DNA of 9,814 bases from Lachnospiraceae bacterium (GTDB lineage Bacteria > Bacillota > Clostridia > Lachnospirales > Lachnospiraceae). The stretch is from contig CAAEUM010000286.1 in the NCBI GenBank assembly GCA_900759225.1, forward strand, positions 1-9,814, given 5' to 3'. A program made the position numbers and the translations under genes. How positions within the stretch are numbered: position 1 is the stretch's first letter; the number at the start of each line of letters is the position of its first letter. Under the pieces are notes generated by a model, which worked only from the letters and a program-made list of their open reading frames with translations, did not search any database and had not been told where the DNA came from. Below, one piece after another: positions 6,622 through 9,814 of the stretch.

Positions 6622-7185
6622 ATGTCACTTATCGGAAAAGAAATCAGTGAATTTTCGGTGCAGGCATTTGTAAAAGGGGAGTTTAAGCAGGTGACAAAGA
6701 AGGATGTCATTGGAAAATGGGCCGTTTTCTTCTTTTATCCGGCGGATTTTACCTTTGTATGCCCGACGGAGCTGGCGGATCTGGCAGAGAGCTACGAGGA
6801 CTTTAAGGAAGCAGACTGTGAAATTTACAGTGTGTCCTGCGACAGCCATTTTGTGCATAAGGCATGGCATGATGCCTCAGAAACCATACGCAAAATCCGC
6901 TATCCTATGCTGGCTGACCCTACGGGAGCCCTGGCAAGGGATTTTGATGTAATGATTGAGGAAGACGGAATGGCAGAGAGGGGAAGCTTTATTGTAAACC
7001 CTCAGGGAAAAATCGTAGCCTATGAGGTGATCGCAGGGAACGTAGGCCGCAACGCAGATGAGCTGCTGCGCCGTTTAAAGGCCTCCCAGTTTGTGGCAGA
7101 GCATGGTGATGAGGTATGCCCTGCCAAATGGCAGCCGGGAGGTGAAACCTTAAAGCCAAGCCTTGATCTGGTGGGATTGCTGTAA
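6622..7185 (+). CDS. ahpC: Alkyl hydroperoxide reductase C (typical 2-Cys peroxiredoxin)
   Basis: A 187-residue cytoplasmic peroxidase, the usual AhpC length. The thioredoxin-like fold carries the peroxidatic Cys47 in FYPADFTFVCPTEL, with Thr44 and Arg120 (ERGSF) completing the active site. The resolving Cys166 is in the C-terminal EVCPAKW motif of Prx1/AhpC enzymes. It reduces hydrogen peroxide, organic peroxides and peroxynitrite. The electron donor is normally AhpF or a thioredoxin-like system; neither gene is in the window. GGAGG lies 6 bases before the ATG. It has its own strong promoter and an inverted repeat near the predicted start, which suggests regulated, probably peroxide-linked, expression. 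No clear terminator separates it from the sigK remnant. Confidence 0.95.
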   Translation: MSLIGKEISEFSVQAFVKGEFKQVTKKDVIGKWAVFFFYPADFTFVCPTELADLAESYEDFKEADCEIYSVSCDSHFVHKAWHDASETIRKIRYPMLADPTGALARDFDVMIEEDGMAERGSFIVNPQGKIVAYEVIAGNVGRNADELLRRLKASQFVAEHGDEVCPAKWQPGGETLKPSLDLVGLL

Positions 7186-7261
7186 GATTATAAAGGTGTA
7201 AAAGCACTGACAGAGCCATTGCTGCATAAACTGGAGGTAAGAATGTGCAGGGTGGCTTTCT

Positions 7262-7633
7262 TTGAAGACATTTTTGAAACCTTTATCTTTCGAGGAAGAG
7301 AAAGAGTGTTTAAAGCGCTGCAGGGAAGGCGACCTGGATGCGCGGGATATGCTTATAGAGCATAATATGCGCCTGGTAGCTCATGTGGTGAAAAAATATC
7401 ACGGTTCGGATTACGATATGGAAGATCTGCTTTCTGTAGGCACCATTGGCCTGATCAAAGCTGTAAATACATTTGATGCGGATAAAGGTTCCCGGCTGGC
7501 TACCTATGCGGCCCGCTGTGTGGAAAATGAAATCCTCATGCTGCTGCGTGCTGGCAAAAAATATTCCATTTCAATTACATCCACCAGGCTTACAGTTTCC
7601 CCATCGGGGTTGACAAGGATGGGGAAACTGTAA
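7262..7633 (+). CDS. SigK N-terminal fragment (sigma region 2)
   Basis: 123 codons, starting at TTG. No ATG is available in this frame, which opens only at 7241; GGGTGG at 7250-7255 is a weak ribosome binding site. Residues 1-100 are sigma-like: MLIEHNMRLVAHVVKKY (30-46), the core-binding segment EDLLSVGTIGLIKAVNTF (54-71), and the -10 recognition part up to RCVENEILMLLRAGKK (85-100). Residues 101-123 are encoded by the left arm and loop of the palindrome and resemble nothing in the family. Translation then stops at TAA 7631-7633. Alone, it lacks the -35-binding domain. Confidence 0.6.
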   Translation: MKTFLKPLSFEEEKECLKRCREGDLDARDMLIEHNMRLVAHVVKKYHGSDYDMEDLLSVGTIGLIKAVNTFDADKGSRLATYAARCVENEILMLLRAGKKYSISITSTRLTVSPSGLTRMGKL

Positions 7634-7658
7634 GCCTGGTGGATGTAATTGAAATGGA
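7565..7658. repeat. Perfect 41-bp inverted repeat inside sigK
   Basis: Bases 7565-7605 are the exact reverse complement of 7618-7658, with a 12-base loop (GGGGTTGACAAG, 7606-7617). Every position pairs. The right arm encodes normal SigK sequence (DGETVSLVDVIEM), so the left arm is the new copy. The inner CCCATC/GATGGG around the same loop may have been present in the original gene and could have primed the event. Confidence 0.97.
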
Positions 7659-7899
7659 GAACAGGGAGCCTCTGGATGATATGATACTGGTACAGGATAT
7701 AAGGGAGCTGTATGCTGCCTTTGAAACATGCTTAAGCCAGACAGAGCAGACAGTACTGACAATGAGGTATGGCCTTTTGGGCGGTCATGAACACACACAG
7801 AGGGAAATTGCCCAGAGGCTTTCCATATCCCGTTCCTATGTATCCAGGATTGAGAAAAAAGCGCTGGAAAAGCTAAAGAGGGTAATGGATTCCAGGTAA
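7639..7899 (+). CDS. SigK C-terminal fragment (sigma region 4)
   Basis: 86 codons if read from the GTG at 7639, though family homology in this frame begins earlier, at Ile-Gly 7603-7608. The segment holds region 4: CLSQTEQTVLTMRYGL (31-46) followed by the helix-turn-helix TQREIAQRLSISRSYVSRIE (53-72) that binds the -35 box. It then ends KKALEKLKR and DSR. No ribosome binding site precedes the GTG, so independent translation is doubtful. It is best seen as the second half of the broken sigK. Confidence 0.5.
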   Translation: MDVIEMENREPLDDMILVQDIRELYAAFETCLSQTEQTVLTMRYGLLGGHEHTQREIAQRLSISRSYVSRIEKKALEKLKRVMDSR

Positions 7900-7966
7900 A
7901 AGCAAGATGATAACCTATTTTGGCGAAAGTTCCAAAAAAATTATAAAATAATAAAAGAATTGTGCA

Positions 7967-7995
7967 TTGTTTTGACAATGGTTTCTGAGTATACT
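7967..7995 (+). promoter_or_regulatory. Probable galE promoter
   Basis: TATACT (7990-7995) is a good -10 box, with TTGTTT 17 bases upstream (7967-7972) as a weak -35. A perfect TTGACA lies at 7972-7977 but only 12 bases from that -10, and has no good -10 at 17. The surrounding 7930-7960 is AT-rich. A small hairpin (CCGGC/GCCGG, 8020-8032) sits in the leader. Confidence 0.45.
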
Positions 7996-8063
7996 TAAAG
8001 TTGATAAAAGTGTGGTGATCCGGCAGAGCCGGCTGCTGCAAGATTGGGTAAGGAGGAAGGATT

Positions 8064-9080
8064 ATGTCAATTTTAGTTACCGGGGGCGCTGGTTATATCG
8101 GAAGTCATACCTGTGTGGAACTTTTAAATGCAGGCTATGATGTAGTGGTGGTAGATAACCTGTATAATTCCAGTGAAAAGGCTCTGGAGCGGGTGGAGCA
8201 GATTACCGGAAAAAAAGTGCGTTTTTATAAGGCGGATTTGCTGGATCAGCCGGCAGTGAAGGAGATTTTCGATCATGAAGCGATCGAATCAGTGATTCAT
8301 TTTGCAGGTCTTAAGGCAGTGGGGGAATCTGTAAGAAAACCATTGGAATATTATCACAATAATCTGACAGGCACTCTGATCCTCTGTGATGAGATGCGTA
8401 AACATGGAGTAAAAAATATTGTATTCAGCTCTTCTGCTACAGTTTACGGGGATCCGGCCCAGATCCCTATTACAGAAAACTGCCCCAAGGGCGAGATTAC
8501 CAATCCATACGGCAGGACAAAGGGGATGCTGGAGCAGATACTGACTGACTTAAATACAGCAGATCCTCAGTGGAATGTAGTGCTGCTGCGTTACTTTAAC
8601 CCGATCGGCGCCCATGAAAGCGGCCTCATTGGCGAGGATCCAAAGGGAATCCCCAATAACCTGGTTCCCTACATTGCACAGGTGGCTGTAGGAAAGCTGG
8701 ACCACTTAAATGTATTTGGAGATGACTACGATACGCCTGACGGAACCGGTGTACGTGATTATATTCATGTAGTTGATCTGGCCAAGGGACATGTAAAGGC
8801 AGTGAAGAAGCTTGAGGAAAAGGCGGGCGTCAGCATCTACAACCTTGGAACCGGTGTAGGCTACAGCGTGCTTCAGGTGCTTCACGCTTATGAAAAGGCC
8901 TGCGGCAAAACGCTGAATTATGAAATCCAGCCAAGAAGGGCAGGAGATATTGCAACCTGCTATTCTGACTGTGCCAAGGCCAGAAAAGAACTGGGATGGG
9001 CTGCAGAAAAAGGTATTGAGGAAATGTGTGCCGATTCCTGGAGATGGCAGTCCATGAACCCGGATGGCTACAGAAGCTAA
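8064..9080 (+). CDS. galE: UDP-glucose 4-epimerase
   Basis: A 338-residue short-chain dehydrogenase-type epimerase, the normal GalE length. It interconverts UDP-glucose and UDP-galactose using tightly bound NAD, for galactose use and for surface glycan precursors. The NAD-binding [11 protein letters not shown] is at 5-15, and Asp31-Asn32 close the cofactor pocket. The catalytic Ser124 is in FSSSATVYG, and Tyr149 and Lys153 are in [20 protein letters not shown] (176-184) and [14 protein letters not shown] (227-240) are typical substrate-side motifs. AGGAGG lies 7 bases before the ATG. The gene has its own likely promoter; its 3' end overlaps a small ORF. Specificity for GlcNAc derivatives cannot be excluded from sequence alone. 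Confidence 0.96.
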   Translation: MSILVTGGAGYIGSHTCVELLNAGYDVVVVDNLYNSSEKALERVEQITGKKVRFYKADLLDQPAVKEIFDHEAIESVIHFAGLKAVGESVRKPLEYYHNNLTGTLILCDEMRKHGVKNIVFSSSATVYGDPAQIPITENCPKGEITNPYGRTKGMLEQILTDLNTADPQWNVVLLRYFNPIGAHESGLIGEDPKGIPNNLVPYIAQVAVGKLDHLNVFGDDYDTPDGTGVRDYIHVVDLAKGHVKAVKKLEEKAGVSIYNLGTGVGYSVLQVLHAYEKACGKTLNYEIQPRRAGDIATCYSDCAKARKELGWAAEKGIEEMCADSWRWQSMNPDGYRS

Positions 9081-9252
9081 GCAGGCAATTCGAGAAGAGC
9101 TGTCGCTGGAGGCTGGAATTTTGGCAAATGAACTGCTGAATCCGGAATATGATAATGACAAGGCCTTGGATGAAGCCCAGAGAAGATATGAAGCTTATAG
9201 AGAGTACTTGGAGCAGTATAAAAAATCCTTAAATCAGGAGATACCCTGCTGA
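9064..9252 (+). CDS. Small hypothetical protein overlapping the galE 3' end
   Basis: 62 codons, very hydrophilic, rich in Glu, Tyr, Lys and Gln, predicted all-helical (EEL...[10 protein letters not shown], then [19 protein letters not shown]). I recognise no family. The ATG at 9064 lies inside galE (17-bp overlap), and no clear ribosome binding site precedes it, so translation would depend on coupling with galE. In its favour: codon choice resembles its neighbours, and the shared terminator starts 8 bases after its stop. Confidence 0.5.
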   Translation: MATEAKQAIREELSLEAGILANELLNPEYDNDKALDEAQRRYEAYREYLEQYKKSLNQEIPC

Positions 9253-9259
9253 TAGAAAA

Positions 9260-9292
9260 ACAGGCCTTCCGCCGAAAAAGTGGAAGGCCTGT
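9260..9292. terminator. Bidirectional intrinsic terminator between convergent genes
   Basis: ACAGGCCTTCC (9260-9270) pairs perfectly with GGAAGGCCTGT (9282-9292), an 11-bp stem with an 11-base loop. On the minus strand it is followed by TTTTTCTATC, a good U-tract, only 4 bases after the J-domain stop. On the plus strand the tail (CTGCTATTTTG) is weaker. It serves both the galE transcript and the minus-strand operon. Confidence 0.85.
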
Positions 9293-9295
9293 CTG

Positions 9296-9571
9296 CTATT
9301 TTGCATATTGTTTTAAAAATTCATACTTTTCCTGGATTGACCGGGTGGCTTCTGTTGTATCAATGCCTGGATTTGCATCCGGGTGAAATTTCTTAAGCAA
9401 TTCCCGGTACTTTTTTGTCAATTCAGATTTTGTAAAGTTTTCATCCTCAAAACCGAATGCCCGGAGTGCTTCCACCAATTTTTTGTCATCGGTCATTTTT
9501 TCAAAGTCGGAAGAGGAATTGGAGGTTTGCTGGTTTGATTGATAATGTTCACGTTCCTGTTCTTTAAACAT
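9296..9571 (-). CDS. Small J-domain (DnaJ-like) protein
   Basis: 91 residues from the ATG at 9571. The first 30 or so are polar and probably disordered (Gln/Ser/Asn-rich). From about 38 to the end is a compact J domain: ALRAFGFEDENF, helix II TKSELTKKYRELLKKF, the diagnostic HPD at 63-65 in KFHPDANPG, then helix III EATRSIQEKYEFLKQY. J proteins stimulate the ATPase of DnaK-type chaperones through HPD. This one has no Gly/Phe or zinc-finger region, so it is a class III type with a specialised role. The start was chosen because ATG 9571 overlaps the stop of the upstream gene in an 8-base ATGTTTAA arrangement, with GAGG just before. An in-frame GTG at 9598 would add 9 residues. Its client is unknown; the upstream membrane protein is a candidate partner by gene order. 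Confidence 0.85.
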   Translation of the reverse strand: MFKEQEREHYQSNQQTSNSSSDFEKMTDDKKLVEALRAFGFEDENFTKSELTKKYRELLKKFHPDANPGIDTTEATRSIQEKYEFLKQYAK

Positions 9572-9814
9572 TTTCCTCATGTGCATACATAATTGCACAC
9601 CAGATATTTTTTCTTTTTGCTGTTATGGAAAGAGAATATCTAAGAGAAATCAATATTATCATTCCCGGAATTAAAACGTAAAATGACATGAGTCCGGTCA
9701 CACCGGCAATAACGCCTAAAATTGCTCCGAGTACATAAACGAGGGTATTTCCAGAACGATTGGTATGGGATATAATAACATCTTCAGTAACAAATTCGGT
9801 TATCTGAGTTGCTA
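9564..9814 (-). CDS. Membrane protein, 3' end only
   Basis: The minus-strand frame is open from 9812, at the window edge, to TAA at 9566-9564, giving 82 visible codons. A polar stretch (ITEFVTEDVI, then HTNRSGNT) is followed by two adjoining hydrophobic segments (VYVLGAILGVIAGVTGLM and FYVLIPGMIILISL) separated by a very short turn. A basic region (TAKRKN) and a short tail follow. It looks like the C-terminal part of an integral membrane protein. I do not recognise the family. Its stop overlaps the start of the J-domain gene by 8 bases, so the two are probably co-translated. No other frame on this strand stays open over the whole stretch. Confidence 0.7.
   Translation of the reverse strand, partial: ATQITEFVTEDVIISHTNRSGNTLVYVLGAILGVIAGVTGLMSFYVLIPGMIILISLRYSLSITAKRKNIWCAIMYAHEENV

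Larger units (their letters stand above)
7262..7899 (+). pseudogene. sigK: RNA polymerase sporulation sigma factor SigK, split by a frameshifting inverted repeat
   Basis: The two halves of a SigK-like sigma factor lie in different frames (N-terminal half in the frame of 7262, C-terminal half in the frame of 7603-7899). SigK drives late mother-cell transcription during spore formation. Homology of the N-terminal half stops after the Lys-Lys at 7556-7561 and resumes at Ile-Gly at 7603. In B. subtilis SigK, as I recall it, ten residues lie between these points (30 bases); here there are 41 bases. They are an exact reverse-complement copy of the coding sequence downstream, save for the first three, so the replacement adds 11 bases and shifts the frame. 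There is no N-terminal pro-sequence, as in some clostridia. The gene may be truly broken, an assembly artefact, or expressed by slippage: the A6 run at 7556-7561 precedes the stem, and the -1 frame stays open into the C-terminal half. Confidence 0.8.

Noticed and set aside
7204..7232. Sporulation (SigE-type) promoter for sigK, with CATAAACT at 7225-7232 as -10.
   Set aside because: The -10 is a partial match, and no recognisable -35 lies 13-15 bases upstream.
7565..7658. The sigK palindrome as an intrinsic terminator, invertible switch or insertion sequence end.
   Set aside because: No T-run follows the stem, only 12 bases lie between the arms so inversion would change little, and one arm is plainly native coding sequence.

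Overview
The window looks like chromosomal DNA from a spore-forming member of Clostridia, most likely Lachnospiraceae. The support is: strong AGGAGG-type ribosome binding sites, a SigK-type sporulation sigma factor, an LtaS-family polymer synthase, and a purine operon that pairs a free-standing PurO-type IMP cyclohydrolase with a free-standing AICAR formyltransferase behind a ZTP riboswitch. The lineage is an inference from gene content; no rRNA is present.

Layout, left to right. (1) 1-2181: the 3' end of a surface-anchored adhesion-fold protein (start outside the window), overlapping by 14 bp a MacB/FtsX-type ABC permease. The ATPase is presumably upstream, outside the window. (2) 2275-4450: a complete regulatory unit made of a sigma-A promoter, a ZTP/ZMP riboswitch, an intrinsic terminator, IMP cyclohydrolase, AICAR transformylase and a final terminator. 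The riboswitch ligand ZMP (AICAR) is the substrate of the second enzyme, so substrate build-up should turn on its own removal to IMP. (3) 4499-4670: a 156-bp MITE-like element with perfect 12-bp terminal inverted repeats, an 8-bp target duplication and three strong internal hairpins, inserted just before the next gene. (4) 4689-6524: an LTA-synthase/phosphoglycerol-transferase-family membrane enzyme with a GTG start. (5) 6521-7185: a peroxiredoxin (AhpC) with a near-consensus promoter that overlaps the stop codon of the gene before it, and an operator-like inverted repeat near the predicted transcription start. (6) 7262-7899: a sigK gene split into two frames by a perfect 41-bp inverted repeat. 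(7) 7967-9252: galE, with a small hypothetical ORF overlapping its 3' end. (8) 9260-9814, minus strand: a shared bidirectional terminator, a small J-domain protein, and the 3' end of a membrane protein gene that overlaps the J-domain gene by 8 bp and runs off the window.

The most notable item is the sigK lesion. The right arm of the palindrome is normal sigK coding sequence. The left arm is an exact reverse-complement copy that replaces the conserved linker after region 2 and shifts the frame. It looks like a template-switch mutation or an assembly artefact. An A6 run just before the stem, and an open -1 frame through the left arm, leave room for expression by slippage. The second notable item is the MITE-like element in the probable leader of the LtaS-family gene. 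The purine operon is a clear example of logic already known from other bacteria, in a less common gene arrangement.
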